DNA of 60,503 nt, taken from Pseudomonadota bacterium (GTDB lineage: Bacteria; Desulfobacterota; JAPLJL01). Both the position numbers and the translations under genes were made by a program. Numbering within the stretch: position 1 is the first letter of the stretch; every line of letters starts with the position of its first letter. The notes beneath the pieces were generated by a model. That model was not told the DNA's origin. It saw only the letters and a program-made list of their open reading frames with translations, and searched no databases. The stretch covers positions 1 to 60,503 of the forward strand of contig JAPLJI010000109.1 of the NCBI GenBank assembly GCA_026388655.1. The letters are read 5' to 3'. Of this stretch, positions 8,628 through 17,986 are shown piece by piece.

Positions 8628-9922
8628 CGGCTTACTTTGCTGACCCTGAGCACCATCCCCTTCACTTCCTCCACCCTTACCGGCCGGCCGTCCTCAACGG
8701 GCTCGGAACTTTCCGCGTCCCATAACTCCCCGTTGACAAAGACCTTGCCCTTCGGATCGAGCCGGCTGGAGGCCGTTCCTTCCATCCCGATCATACCCTC
8801 CTGCCCGGTAGTCGGTTTCCGGAGCTGGGCCCGGAGCGCCAGGGTCAGGGCCGCGACGAAGAAAGCCGCGGTGGCGAGCACCGACGGGATGATCACCTTC
8901 CAGGAAGCGTGCAGTCCCTCCGCCGGGGACTCAAAGAGCATAATCGAACCCAGGATCATGGAAATAATCCCTCCTACGGTCAAGAGACCGTAACTGGTTA
9001 TTTTAACCTCGGCGATAAACAGGACCAAGGCCAGGACGATCAAAAGCAGACCGGCGTAATTAATCGGCAGGGTTTGGAATGCCACGAAGGCGAGAAGCAG
9101 GGAGATCCCGCCGATCACCCCGGGGACGATGGAACCGGGGTTGGAAAGTTCGAAGAAGATCCCCCACATCCCGATAATCATTAATATGTAGGCGAGGTTG
9201 GGATTGACGATGGTGGTGAGGATCCGGTGGCGCATACCCATCTGGACGCGCTCCACCCGGGCCTCCTTGGTTTTCAACACCACTTCCCCCGTCGAAACCT
9301 CGACCTTCCGACCGTCGATCCGGGTCAGGAGGTCGGTCAGGCTGGGGGAAATCAGGTCGATGACTTTCTGTTTCAGGGCCTCCTCGGACTGGGTGGAAAT
9401 GCTTTTCCGGACCGCGTTCTCCGCCCAATCCTGGTTCCGGCCCCGCTTGGCGGCCAGTCCGCGGACGTAAGCGGCGGCGTCGTTCTCCACCTTCTTCATC
9501 ATCGCCTCGTCCATGCCCTTTTCCCCGATCGCCACCGGGTGGGCCGCCCCGATATTGGTCCCGGGGGCCATCGCGGCGACATGGGCGGCCAGGGTGATGA
9601 CGGCCCCGGCCGAGGCCGACCGCGCCCCGCTCGGGTAAACGTAAACCACCACCGGCACTTTGGATCCCAGGATGGCCTTAACGATATCGCGCATCGCCTC
9701 GTCCAGCCCGCCCGGGGTATCCAGCTCGATCACCAGGCAGGCGGCATTTTCCTTCTCGGCCGCGGCCAGGTTGTCCAGGATGAATTCGGCGGATATCGGG
9801 GTGATGGCGGCCGCCACGGTGATGACCCGGACCACGCCGGACGGCTCCGCCGTCCGCCCCGGGGAAGCGAACAGAAAAACCAGAAACAATCCCAAAATTA
9901 TTTTTTCCAGATGTCTCATCAT
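8624..9922 (-). CDS. nfeD: NfeD-type membrane serine protease (ClpP-like)
   Basis: A 432-residue protein with a signal peptide (LEKIILGLFLVFLFASPGRT) and a ClpP/SppA-like domain with LVIELDTPGGLDEAMRDIVK and the nucleophile context SGARSASAGAVITLAA. Four to five membrane helices follow (for example YILMIIGMWGIFFELSNPG), and a C-terminal OB-fold (GMEGTASSRLDPKGKVFVNG). Family members cleave the C-terminus of stomatin partners; the slipin gene is immediately downstream. The open frame extends to 9979, but the first 19 codons lie in an intergenic phrase (aaccacctaac type) found at three other places, so the ATG at 9922 is preferred. The stop codon is provided by a REP element. Confidence 0.9.
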   Translation of the reverse strand: MMRHLEKIILGLFLVFLFASPGRTAEPSGVVRVITVAAAITPISAEFILDNLAAAEKENAACLVIELDTPGGLDEAMRDIVKAILGSKVPVVVYVYPSGARSASAGAVITLAAHVAAMAPGTNIGAAHPVAIGEKGMDEAMMKKVENDAAAYVRGLAAKRGRNQDWAENAVRKSISTQSEEALKQKVIDLISPSLTDLLTRIDGRKVEVSTGEVVLKTKEARVERVQMGMRHRILTTIVNPNLAYILMIIGMWGIFFELSNPGSIVPGVIGGISLLLAFVAFQTLPINYAGLLLIVLALVLFIAEVKITSYGLLTVGGIISMILGSIMLFESPAEGLHASWKVIIPSVLATAAFFVAALTLALRAQLRKPTTGQEGMIGMEGTASSRLDPKGKVFVNGELWDAESSEPVEDGRPVRVEEVKGMVLRVSKVSR

Positions 9923-9939
9923 TTTAAAATCTTGATTGA

Positions 9940-10054
9940 TTTCTTTTCTAACCACCCAGCCACCTAACATCCTAGCCACCTTCTCCCCGGCTCCTGGTTA
10001 CCGGCTATTTGCCACGCAGGCCAAAGCCTTCGCCTACGCTGGAACCCGGAAGGT
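9940..10054. repeat. Phrase repeat and degenerate REP
   Basis: 'tctaaccacccagccaccta' (about 9947-9970) belongs to a family seen at 39838, 51790 and 52930. It is followed by 'ggctcctggttaccggctat' and a degraded REP (cgcaggccaaagccttcg, 10014-10031). Confidence 0.6.
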
Positions 10055-13009
10055 TCAAGGAAGTCTGATGATCAGACTTTCCGAACCGTTTACCCAAATA
10101 TTTTGCGTGTATTCTACTCCACTGCTGGTGTTTATGGTATGGGCCCCGGGAGAAAGCCCGGCGAAGATTATATTTCCCGACTGGTCGGTCTCCCCGGTCT
10201 CGGAAAAAACCGGATCGGTAAAACGCGAATTCAGGGCAACCTCGAGCGCGGACCGGCCGGACCCATCCGGGTTCAAAACCCGCAGGGAAAGGTTGAAGCG
10301 GGGGTGCCGGTTGAAATCATCCCCCTGGCGGTAAAGCGAAAGCCCGAGGGGTGGATCAAATACTTTCGGATCGGGGACGGAAAGGAAATGGTACCAGTTC
10401 CGGCTTAATTCCTCCCCGCCCGGCCCGGTCAGGGCGAGGGTCAGGTGATAATGATGAACCGCCGGGAGTATGTCGAAGGGCTGAGAAAAGTCCAGGGGTT
10501 CGGCCTGGTAAACACTGTCGGGGGAAAGGTCAAAAACGCTCTCGCGCTCCGCCCAGTTCATTACTTTTACCGAGGTCCCGGTGGAAATCAGGATCGGCTT
10601 CGCGGGAGGCAGGCTGAAATACGAGGGGGAATCGCCCCAGGCGGCCGGGTCGCCCCGGATGATCAGGGAATCCTCTTCTTCTTCGAGCAGAACACGCAGT
10701 TTGACCCCCGCGAGCGCCAGGTGACGGTCATTGACGATCGAGAGGGGGATATGCAAGGACTCCCCGGAGGAAAATATCCGTTTCGGGAGCTCCGCGGCCG
10801 CCAGGATCGGCTGGTTTAGGCGTTTAAACCACTCGTAGGCGAGGAGCGGCTCGCGCCGGTAATCCACGAACCCCCAGGTGATCGAGGGCCACCACTGCAG
10901 GAAGGTGAACTGGAGGAAGGCCCCGGTCGGGTTGTACTTCGTGATCCGGAAGCGCTCGACATACATCCGGTTGACCTCGGCCTGGTAAACCTGGGAGGCG
11001 AAAGCGAATTCGCGGAAATCCGTGTAGGTCTCCCCGTCCGGGCGGCCGAGATACACCCCGAGGCTGGCGAGCTGGGCGTCGTGGAAGAGCCAGGCCCGGC
11101 GGATCTCCTCCCCCGCGTCCTTCGAGAGAGGCGGGAAAAATTTCGGGCCCAGCTCCGTCCGCAGCCATTCCTCGGAGCTGTAAGCCACCCCCTGCGTCCC
11201 GAACTCGGTGGGAAAGGGTGCCTTCACCCCGGCGATGTCGTCGGCGGTGCCCTGGTACCAGCCCAGGTAAAGGTGCTGATCCCCCACCCCGGAGGCAAGC
11301 CGGACGGGGCGGGTGGGATCAATCCCCTGGGCCGTTTTCAGCAATTCCTGGTCCAGGGAATAGTTCAAACTGCTGTCGGTAAAAGGAACATACTGCCCCT
11401 CCCGGAACGGCTCGGCGGGACATACGGCGGGTTGGCTCTCGGGATTGATCCCGGCGGCAAAATAATAAGGCTCGTTGTGGACCGACCAGGCCAGGATGGA
11501 GGGATGGTTGTAATGCAGGTACATCGCCTCGGCCAGCATCCGGGCGATTACCTTCGGATTGCCGGCGAGATCCGGGTCCCCGTTCGACCGGGAAAAACCG
11601 CAGGGTGAATATTCCCACTGGAGGCTGAACTCGGAAACGATCCCGACCCCGAAGCGGTCGGCGTAGTCATAAAAAACCGGGGGATCCACATGGGAATAGG
11701 GCCGGAGAAAGTTGATCCCCGCTTCCCGCAGGAGTTCGAAGTCCCGGGGATAAAGGGCGTCGGCCTCGGCCAGGTAACCGGTCGGGATCAGGGTGGTGGA
11801 GCCCCGGAGGAAAAGGCGCTCCCCGTTGACATACCAGATAAATGATTCCGGCCCGGTCTCGGTCATCCGGACCGTCCGGATCCCGAAGTTGTCCGCCCGG
11901 CGGTCGGAGACCTCCGTGGGCGAGTAAATCCAGGTCTCGGCCCGGTAAAGATCGGGGTCCCCGAGTTCCGGGTAGCCGGCCGGCCACCAGAGCGTCGGGT
12001 CATCCACCGGGACGGAGAGGGAAAGGCGGTGGGGTCCCGGGGTCACCCGGACCCGGGCCAGCACCGTCCGGGTGACCGGGGAGGCAAAGGTTTCCCCGGA
12101 GATGCTGGTCATCACGCTGGCGCTCTCGGTTTTGCCGGTGCGGTTGGAAATGATGTATTCAAGCTTTACCGTGGCCCGGGAATTATCCGGGGAAAGCTCG
12201 GGGGTGATGAAAACCTGATCGAGGGTCAGCGGCCCGTAAGCCTTCAGGAACACCGGCCGGATGATCCCGCCGGTTCCCCGGGTCTGGGCCTCCCGGGCCG
12301 AAAGCATGATCCCCCCGGGGCGGCAGTCGTGAAAATTCAAAACCCCCTTGATCCAGATCTTCTCGGAAAGGGCGAGGAAGGGGGCCTCCCCTTTCAAACC
12401 GTAATCATAGGGATTGGTCACCTCGACGACGAGCAGGTTGTCCCCGGTTTGGAGCAGCCCGCTTACTTCGAAACGGAAGGGATTAAAGTAACCCTCATGC
12501 TCGCCCAAAAATCTGCCGTTCAGCCAGACCCGGGCGAAGTAATCCACCCCCTCGAAAACCAGGTCGAAGGCCCGGGACCGGGAGATGGCTTCCTCTTCGA
12601 GGGCGAAGTGGCGGCGAAACCAGACCGGCCGGTAAAAGTCGGAGAGCCGGGAATCGAAACGGGCAAAGTGGCTGGGCACGGGAATCCTGTCCCAGTCGGA
12701 ATCGTCACGCCCAGGGGAAAACCACGGGGGGGAATCCTCCTCCCCCCGCGAGCGGGGGTCGGGCAGGTAGCGCCACTCCCCCGAAAGATCCCGGGACGAT
12801 TCCACCTCCCGGAAGGGCACGATCTCCGCCGCCTGGCTCACCTCGGAGGGATTGACCGGCGGGGCCAGGACCGCGGACGCGAAAACCGAACCGGGCATGA
12901 CCGGGTAACGGGTGCCGGGAAGGCCGACCGGGCCGGGACCGGATTTCTCCCGGCAGGAAAGGCAGGAAACCAGCAAAAAGGCCAAAAGGTATTTGGATGA
13001 AATTCGCAT
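10055..13009 (-). CDS. GH2-family glycoside hydrolase, lipoprotein
   Basis: A 984-residue protein with a lipoprotein signal (MRISSKYLLAFLLVSCLSC). The layout is that of GH2 enzymes: jelly-roll sugar-binding domain (GRDDSDWDRIPVPSHF, YRPVWFRRHFALEEE), Ig-like domain, then a TIM barrel with NHPSILAWSVHNEPYYF near residue 511. In that motif the Glu of HNEP matches the acid/base of beta-galactosidases, glucuronidases and mannosidases. A second Glu in FPTEFGTQG (about 602) is the likely nucleophile. The C-terminal tail resembles a beta-sandwich (LSPGAHTINTSSGVEYTQNI). It is probably anchored on the periplasmic or outer leaflet. Substrate cannot be read from sequence. It is a single gene with no sugar transporter beside it. 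Start at 13009 is the ATG that opens the signal peptide. Confidence 0.85.
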   Translation of the reverse strand: MRISSKYLLAFLLVSCLSCREKSGPGPVGLPGTRYPVMPGSVFASAVLAPPVNPSEVSQAAEIVPFREVESSRDLSGEWRYLPDPRSRGEEDSPPWFSPGRDDSDWDRIPVPSHFARFDSRLSDFYRPVWFRRHFALEEEAISRSRAFDLVFEGVDYFARVWLNGRFLGEHEGYFNPFRFEVSGLLQTGDNLLVVEVTNPYDYGLKGEAPFLALSEKIWIKGVLNFHDCRPGGIMLSAREAQTRGTGGIIRPVFLKAYGPLTLDQVFITPELSPDNSRATVKLEYIISNRTGKTESASVMTSISGETFASPVTRTVLARVRVTPGPHRLSLSVPVDDPTLWWPAGYPELGDPDLYRAETWIYSPTEVSDRRADNFGIRTVRMTETGPESFIWYVNGERLFLRGSTTLIPTGYLAEADALYPRDFELLREAGINFLRPYSHVDPPVFYDYADRFGVGIVSEFSLQWEYSPCGFSRSNGDPDLAGNPKVIARMLAEAMYLHYNHPSILAWSVHNEPYYFAAGINPESQPAVCPAEPFREGQYVPFTDSSLNYSLDQELLKTAQGIDPTRPVRLASGVGDQHLYLGWYQGTADDIAGVKAPFPTEFGTQGVAYSSEEWLRTELGPKFFPPLSKDAGEEIRRAWLFHDAQLASLGVYLGRPDGETYTDFREFAFASQVYQAEVNRMYVERFRITKYNPTGAFLQFTFLQWWPSITWGFVDYRREPLLAYEWFKRLNQPILAAAELPKRIFSSGESLHIPLSIVNDRHLALAGVKLRVLLEEEEDSLIIRGDPAAWGDSPSYFSLPPAKPILISTGTSVKVMNWAERESVFDLSPDSVYQAEPLDFSQPFDILPAVHHYHLTLALTGPGGEELSRNWYHFLSVPDPKVFDPPLGLSLYRQGDDFNRHPRFNLSLRVLNPDGSGRSALEVALNSRFTDPVFSETGETDQSGNIIFAGLSPGAHTINTSSGVEYTQNIWVNGSESLIIRLP

Positions 13010-13055
13010 TGGGCCCGACGTACTCGGTAGTGATTATTTTAGATCATTTTACCAC

Positions 13056-13083
13056 TTGATTTCTGATTTTCACCTGATATAGT
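13056..13083 (+). promoter_or_regulatory. Sigma-70 type promoter for HU gene
   Basis: TTGATT (13056-13061), 16 bp, TATAGT (13078-13083). The leader of about 60 nt ends in a very strong ribosome site, AAAGGAGGTG (13133-13142), 7 nt before the HU start. Confidence 0.6.
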
Positions 13084-13149
13084 AATGATCCTAAACTTTA
13101 AGATTGAACAATATTCCGGCCCGGAAATATGTAAAGGAGGTGAAGATCC

Positions 13150-13428
13150 ATGACCAAGGCCGATTTAGTCGATGCGGTGGCGAAGAGCAACAAGAAATTA
13201 GAGATTTCCAAGAAAGACATGAACGCCATCATTGACAATATTTTCGCCGAAATCGTCAAGGCGATTAAAAAGGACAAGCGTTTTGTCTATCCCGATTTCG
13301 GCACCTTCGTCGTGAAATCCCTGAAAGCCCGCAAAGGGCGCAATCCCCAGACGGGAAAGGAGATCCGGATCCAGGCCAGCAAGACGGTCCGGTTCCGCCC
13401 GGCTCCCCGCCTCAAGAAAAACCTGTAA
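13150..13428 (+). CDS. HU-family DNA-binding protein
   Basis: A 92-residue HU/IHF-type nucleoid protein: MTKADLVDAVAKSN at the N-terminus, the core FVYPDFGTFVVKSLKARKGR, and the arm NPQTGKEIRIQASKTVRFRP ending PAPRLKKNL. The RNPQTG motif and the intercalating-proline position are those of HU. It has its own promoter, near-perfect ribosome site and terminator, so it is a monocistronic, probably highly expressed gene. Confidence 0.93.
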   Translation: MTKADLVDAVAKSNKKLEISKKDMNAIIDNIFAEIVKAIKKDKRFVYPDFGTFVVKSLKARKGRNPQTGKEIRIQASKTVRFRPAPRLKKNL

Positions 13429-13472
13429 AAAAATTTTTCGGCTGTCGAGGATTCCCGGGTTTTAGCTATATT

Positions 13473-13502
13473 ACATCCGCCTTCACGGGCGGATGTTTTT
13501 TT
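13473..13502 (+). terminator. Intrinsic terminator of HU gene
   Basis: 9-bp stem ACATCCGCC (13473-13481) with GGCGGATGT (13488-13496), 6-nt loop, followed by seven T. A second hairpin TTATCCGCCT / AGGCGGATAA (13501-13510 with 13519-13528) follows at once. Confidence 0.85.
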
Positions 13503-13528
13503 ATCCGCCTGCAAAAGAAGGCGGATAA

Positions 13529-13659
13529 CCCTACGTAGCCTTGGCGAAGTAGGGTAAGCTCCCGCAAGTCAGCTAATCGTATAACTACATACCCTCCTCC
13601 TTGATGGCTTGCTCGAGGGGAAATTAAATTTGAAAAAGTTTTTACTTACTGAAGGCCCG
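13529..13659. other. Intergenic remnant
   Basis: Contains 'cctacgtagccttggcgaag', a word related to repeats near 20710, 25560, 33125 and 41050. The short plus-strand frame starting at 13609 has no ribosome site and no family features, so I do not call it. Confidence 0.4.
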
Positions 13660-13686
13660 CTTGATCAGCGGGGCGATTTAGGCGGG

Positions 13687-13822
13687 CTCTCCCGCCGCCC
13701 CTTTTTGCTTCCGGGCCCGGGAGCGGGCGTCATACCAGTTCATGAATCCCAGGATAAGCCCGAGCGCCAGGAAGGCCCACCCGGCTCAGGGATAAAACCA
13801 ACGCGAAAAAAATGAGGGGAAT
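13687..13822 (-). pseudogene. Small membrane-protein remnant downstream of the Fe-S oxidoreductase
   Basis: On the minus strand, immediately after the stop codon of the Fe-S oxidoreductase (same frame), the sequence reads IPLIFFALVLSLSRVG. After a one-base shift near 13790 it reads WAFLALGLILGFMNWYDARS, then RARKQKGAAGEPA and a TAA at 13687-13689. Together these would give a short protein with two hydrophobic stretches and a basic tail. No start codon or ribosome site is clear. It may be a frameshifted small membrane subunit. The call is speculative. Confidence 0.25.
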
Positions 13823-15808
13823 CTAGCCGAGACCGGAGACGACGATCTCGGCGATATCCTTGACCCGAACGTTTTCCGCTTTTTCATCCTTCAACCCATC
13901 TTCAAACATGGTCATGCAGTAAGGGCAGGTGATGCAGAGGGTATCGGGTTTCAGGGCTAAAGCCTCTTGAACGCGGGTCAGGTTGATTCTGGTGCCGAGA
14001 CTTTCCTCCATCCACATGCGGCCCCCCCCGGCGCCGCAGCAGAAGGAATTTTCCCGGTTTCTTTTCATCTCGGCCGGAGCGGTGTCAGTCACGAGTTTTA
14101 TTATCTGGCGCGGGGCGTTGTAGATGCCATTGTGTCGCCCCAGGTAGCAGGAATCATGAAAAACGATCCTCCCCAGGCTCGTTGCTTTTTGGCCCAGCCT
14201 GATTTTTCTTTCCTTCAAAAGGCGGTGAATGAGCTCACTGTGGTGGATGACTTCGAGCTTGAGCCCGTACTGTTGGTAATCGTTTTTCAAGGTATTAAAG
14301 CAATGGGGACACTGGGTGATAACCTTTTGGACCCCTTTTTCCTGAAAGATTCTGACATTTTCTTTTGCGATTTTCTCGAAAATAAATTCATTTCCCAGCC
14401 TTCTGACGCTGTCCCCGCAGCACTTCTCCTCTTTCCCGAAAATTCCCCAGGATATACCGGCAGCGTTAAGGATCGTGGCGATGGCCGAGGTAACCTGCTT
14501 GGTGCGGGAATCAAAGGCGCCGGCGCATCCCACGAAGAAAAGATATTCGGTTTCCCCGGCCGCAAACTGCGTGATTTCCAGGCCGGAGGCCCATTTCGAA
14601 CGCTCGGTGGGAGCAATTCCCCAGGGGTTGTGCCGCTGCTCCAGGTTTTCAAAAAAGTTGAGAAGTTCCTCGGGAAATTTTGACTCCATTTCCACCAGAT
14701 GGCGCCGCATTTGGATAATTTTGGGGACATGTTCGATCAGAACGGGGCAGACCTCCATGCAAGCTCCGCAAGTGGTACAGGACCAGAGGGAATTTTCGGG
14801 GTTGCTGCCTTCCTCGTTATCTCCGATTAAGGGAAGCCCGGCCTTCCCGCCTGCTTTTAGAACCGGCCCGTTTTCGAGAAGATTGATTTTGATCGCGTGA
14901 ACAATCTGGCGGGGATTAAGCGGCTTCCCCGTATTCGTCGCCGGGCAGACATCCTGGCATCTCCCGCATTCGGTGCAGGAGTAGGAATCGAGCAAGTCTT
15001 TCCAGGAGAAGGAATCCACCCGGCCCGCCCCGAAGGTATTGCCCTTGACGAATACCTCCCGGGGCAGGAGGCCCGGCTGATCCAGGTTCCGGAAGAAGCA
15101 ATTGGGAATGGCGGTCAGGATATGCATGTGCTTGCTCAGCGGGAGGACGTTGAAAAAAGCCAGCAGCACGAGAGCGTGGAGCCACCAGAAGACCCCCCCC
15201 AGAAGTTCCAAGCCCGGAGGGGAAATCCCCGCCAGCGATCCGGCCAGCAGGGAAGAGATGGGCCGGGCGGAGCCGGCCGATTCTTTTCCCAAGGCGATTT
15301 CGGTGGAATGCAGACCGAAAAAGGCAATCATCAGTAAAGTGATAAATCCCAGGATGAGAAAAGCCTCGAAGCTCCTTGCCTTGACATAGGGGGTAGTCAG
15401 GTACGGGGGCGGGGAAAAGGTCCTGCGGGCCAGGGACACGAGCATGCTGAGCAGGGTAACCAGAGAAACAGCCTCGAAGAAAAATGACAAGGGTAGAAAG
15501 ACGAAGGGAGGCAGCAAGAAAAGGCTGATTGCCGGGAAAAGCCCGTGGAGGAGGAACTCGCCGTTCGCGGCGAGGAGGATCAGGAATGACCAAAAAATAA
15601 CAAAATGATTGAGGCCGAAAAGACGGGCCACCACTCTTCTTTGGCCAAAGGCATAGACGAGCATAGCCCGGACTCTGGGGAAAAAAGGGCGAAAGCGGTC
15701 TTCGGGTTTCCCCAGCAAGATCAAGCTGAAACGTTGGTAACAGCTCCGGGCGAATAAAATCATCGCCACCACGAACAAAAAGATGAAAATAGCTTGTTTT
15801 AACTGCAT
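13823..15808 (-). CDS. Membrane-bound Fe-S oxidoreductase, ETF:(mena)quinone oxidoreductase type
   Basis: A 661-residue protein. The N-terminal third holds about six membrane helices (for example FVIFWSFLILLAANGEFLL). Two [4Fe-4S] motifs follow (CTECGRCQDVCP and CTTCGACMEVCP), then two CCG-type cysteine domains (EEKCCGDSVRRLGNE with CPHCFNTL; FCCGAGGGRMWMEE with CPYCMTMF). This is the DUF224/HdrD-like enzyme that accepts electrons from ETF and passes them to menaquinone during acyl-CoA oxidation. It is the third gene of etfB-etfA-this gene (21-bp gap after etfA), which supports that role. It looks complete. Confidence 0.9.
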   Translation of the reverse strand: MQLKQAIFIFLFVVAMILFARSCYQRFSLILLGKPEDRFRPFFPRVRAMLVYAFGQRRVVARLFGLNHFVIFWSFLILLAANGEFLLHGLFPAISLFLLPPFVFLPLSFFFEAVSLVTLLSMLVSLARRTFSPPPYLTTPYVKARSFEAFLILGFITLLMIAFFGLHSTEIALGKESAGSARPISSLLAGSLAGISPPGLELLGGVFWWLHALVLLAFFNVLPLSKHMHILTAIPNCFFRNLDQPGLLPREVFVKGNTFGAGRVDSFSWKDLLDSYSCTECGRCQDVCPATNTGKPLNPRQIVHAIKINLLENGPVLKAGGKAGLPLIGDNEEGSNPENSLWSCTTCGACMEVCPVLIEHVPKIIQMRRHLVEMESKFPEELLNFFENLEQRHNPWGIAPTERSKWASGLEITQFAAGETEYLFFVGCAGAFDSRTKQVTSAIATILNAAGISWGIFGKEEKCCGDSVRRLGNEFIFEKIAKENVRIFQEKGVQKVITQCPHCFNTLKNDYQQYGLKLEVIHHSELIHRLLKERKIRLGQKATSLGRIVFHDSCYLGRHNGIYNAPRQIIKLVTDTAPAEMKRNRENSFCCGAGGGRMWMEESLGTRINLTRVQEALALKPDTLCITCPYCMTMFEDGLKDEKAENVRVKDIAEIVVSGLG

Positions 15809-15829
15809 GCGGAACCCATTTTTAGAACT

Positions 15830-17161
15830 TCATTTCCGATCCTGGGTGAATTGTTTTTTCAATGCCCGGATGCGTTGGGAGAGCGCGGGCACAACTTCAA
15901 AGAGATTCCCCACAATCCCATAGTGAGCCACCTGGAAAATCGGCGCATCTTTATCGCGGTTAATCGCGATGATGGTATCGGAGTCCTGCATCCCGACGAG
16001 ATGCTGAATGGCCCCCGAAATTCCGCAGGCGATGTAGACTTTAGGCCTCACCGTCTTTCCGGTCTGCCCGACCTGGCGCTCCGGCGGCATCCAGCCGGCA
16101 TCCACCGCGCTGCGGGAAGCCCCCACCACCCCGCCCAACTCGTTGGCCAGTTCCTGGAGGAGGGCGAAGTTTTCCTTGGCCATAACCCCCCGTCCGCCCG
16201 AGATGATGAAATCCGCGCCGGTAATATCAATTGATCCTTTGTGCTTGGCATCGGATAAAATTTCCAGGACCTTGGTCGGGATCCTTTCTTCCTGAATGGG
16301 ACAGGTTTCCCTGACGATTTCCCCTTGTTGTCCGGGTTTATATTCCGGCACCGGCATAACGTGAGGACGCACCGTGGCCATCTGAGGCCGGAACTTTTCG
16401 CAGAGGATGCTGGCCATGATATTGCCACCGAAGGCCGGACGGGTTTGCAGGAGGTGTCCTTTATCGGTGATAGAGAGGCCCGTGCAGTCCGCCGTCAGAC
16501 CCGTTTTCAGCTTGGTCGCCACCGCCCCCCCCAGGTCTCGACCGAGCCCGGTGGCGCCCAGGAGCAAGATTTCCGGCTGGTATTTTTCCACCAGATAGCA
16601 AACCCCTTCAAGATAAGAGGCCGTGCGGTAATATTTGAAAATCGGGGCCTCGAGGAGGTAGGCCTTCTGCGCCCCATAGGCGAAACCCTGGTGGCAGAGG
16701 CCTTCGACCCCATGGCCGATCACGACGGCGGCCAGCTCCACCTTCAGGCTCTGGGCCAGATTAGCGCCAACTCCGAGCAGCTCCCAAGAGACCTTGGCCG
16801 GTTCTCCCTCGGTCTGCTCGACAAAAACCCATACGCCCCGGTAGGAAGAGATTTTCGGAGCCCCCGCCTCCGGTTCTTCCTCAACTTCCTCCGCCAGCGC
16901 ACCCGGCTTGGCCTGCTTTTTGAGTTCTTCCAAAATTTTCAGTTCTTCGGGAGTGAAGAATATTTCCAGGGCCTGAGACGGACAGATTTTGATGCACTTG
17001 CTACATCCGATACACTTGGCGACGCCGATGACCGGCTCGCCGCGCTCATTCATCTCGATGGCGTCGGTGGGACAAGCACTCTGGCAGCGCGCACCGCAGG
17101 CGATGCATTTGCCGTCAATCAGCCTGGCTTTGCCCCGAGGTTTTTTAACCGGTTTTTCCAT
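15830..17161 (-). CDS. etfA: Electron transfer flavoprotein alpha subunit with N-terminal ferredoxin domain
   Basis: A 443-residue protein: a two-cluster ferredoxin domain (residues about 15-70), a linker rich in Glu, then ETF alpha. The FAD-binding core is SGGRGVMAKENFALLQELAN, GGVVGASRSAVDAGW and VYIACGISGAIQHLVGM, then INRDKDAPIFQVAHYGIVGN. Canonical EtfA is about 320 residues, the difference being the ferredoxin module. The second cluster motif is standard (CIGCSKCIKICP); the first is spaced CX2CX3CX3CP (CIACGARCQSACP), one residue longer than usual. ETF moves electrons from acyl-CoA dehydrogenases to the membrane oxidoreductase encoded next. 12-bp gap to etfB. Confidence 0.92.
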   Translation of the reverse strand: MEKPVKKPRGKARLIDGKCIACGARCQSACPTDAIEMNERGEPVIGVAKCIGCSKCIKICPSQALEIFFTPEELKILEELKKQAKPGALAEEVEEEPEAGAPKISSYRGVWVFVEQTEGEPAKVSWELLGVGANLAQSLKVELAAVVIGHGVEGLCHQGFAYGAQKAYLLEAPIFKYYRTASYLEGVCYLVEKYQPEILLLGATGLGRDLGGAVATKLKTGLTADCTGLSITDKGHLLQTRPAFGGNIMASILCEKFRPQMATVRPHVMPVPEYKPGQQGEIVRETCPIQEERIPTKVLEILSDAKHKGSIDITGADFIISGGRGVMAKENFALLQELANELGGVVGASRSAVDAGWMPPERQVGQTGKTVRPKVYIACGISGAIQHLVGMQDSDTIIAINRDKDAPIFQVAHYGIVGNLFEVVPALSQRIRALKKQFTQDRK

Positions 17162-17173
17162 CGGAAATATAAG

Positions 17174-17986
17174 TCAAAAAACGATGATTTCCTTCTGCCT
17201 GAGCTTTTGCAGCAGGAGCTCGGCCGCGTTTCCGGGATCCTTGATTCCATCCCCGAGAATTTCCCCGATCTGGCGTTCGGGGGAGAAGATTTTTACCACC
17301 GTGGTGGGTGACCCCTTTAAACCGACGGCGGAAGGGTCCAGACCCAGCGCCTTGATATCCCAGAGCTTGACCTCCGCTTCCTCCGCGAGAATTCTCCGGG
17401 GAACCTTCGGGTAGCGGGGATGGTTGATTTCCCTGAGCACGGTGAGCAGGGCCGGGAGAGGGGCTTCCACGATTTCGTGCCGGCCTTCGAGTTTTCTTCT
17501 CACCCGGATTTTCCTGGCGGCGACATCAAGATGTTCGATCCGATCCACCAGGGTAAGCTGCTGATAACCGAGGCGGGTGGCGATCCCCGGCCCGACCTGG
17601 GCCGTGTCACCGTCGATCGTCTGTTTGCCGCAAATCACCAGTCCAACTTCCGCTTCCCGAGACAGCTTTTGGATGGCGGCGGAAATGACGAAGCTGGTTG
17701 CGAGGGTATCCGCTCCCGCGAAACCCCGGTCGGAAAGGAGGATGGCCTCATCCACTCCCAAGGCCAGGGCTTTTCTCAAGGTTGCTTCGGTGTTGGGCGG
17801 GCCCATGGAGATCACCGCCACCTTGAATCCAAAACGTTCTTTCAGTCTGAGACTCTCTTCCAGGGCATGGGTGTCATAAGGGTTGATGATGAAGGGAATC
17901 CCCTCGCGAACCAGGGTGTTAGTTACCGGATCTATCTTCACCTGGGTGGTGTCGGGGACCTGTTTGACACAAACGACGATATACAT
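17174..17986 (-). CDS. etfB: Electron transfer flavoprotein beta subunit
   Basis: A 270-residue protein starting MYIVVCVKQVPDTTQVKID, with INPYDTHALEESLRLKERFG, SMGPPNTEATLRKALALGVD, LVICGKQTIDGDTAQVGPGI and the AMP-site region RKLEGRHEIVEAPLPALLTV. Length and motifs are those of EtfB. It is the first gene of the etfB-etfA-oxidoreductase operon. The start is preceded by GAGAGGAATTCGCT. The gene is divergent from a MarR regulator about 240 bp away, which is the most obvious candidate controller. Confidence 0.93.
   Translation of the reverse strand: MYIVVCVKQVPDTTQVKIDPVTNTLVREGIPFIINPYDTHALEESLRLKERFGFKVAVISMGPPNTEATLRKALALGVDEAILLSDRGFAGADTLATSFVISAAIQKLSREAEVGLVICGKQTIDGDTAQVGPGIATRLGYQQLTLVDRIEHLDVAARKIRVRRKLEGRHEIVEAPLPALLTVLREINHPRYPKVPRRILAEEAEVKLWDIKALGLDPSAVGLKGSPTTVVKIFSPERQIGEILGDGIKDPGNAAELLLQKLRQKEIIVF

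Noticed and set aside
13609-13815. Plus-strand 68-codon frame
   Set aside because: No ribosome site, no recognisable features, and it overlaps a more protein-like remnant on the other strand.
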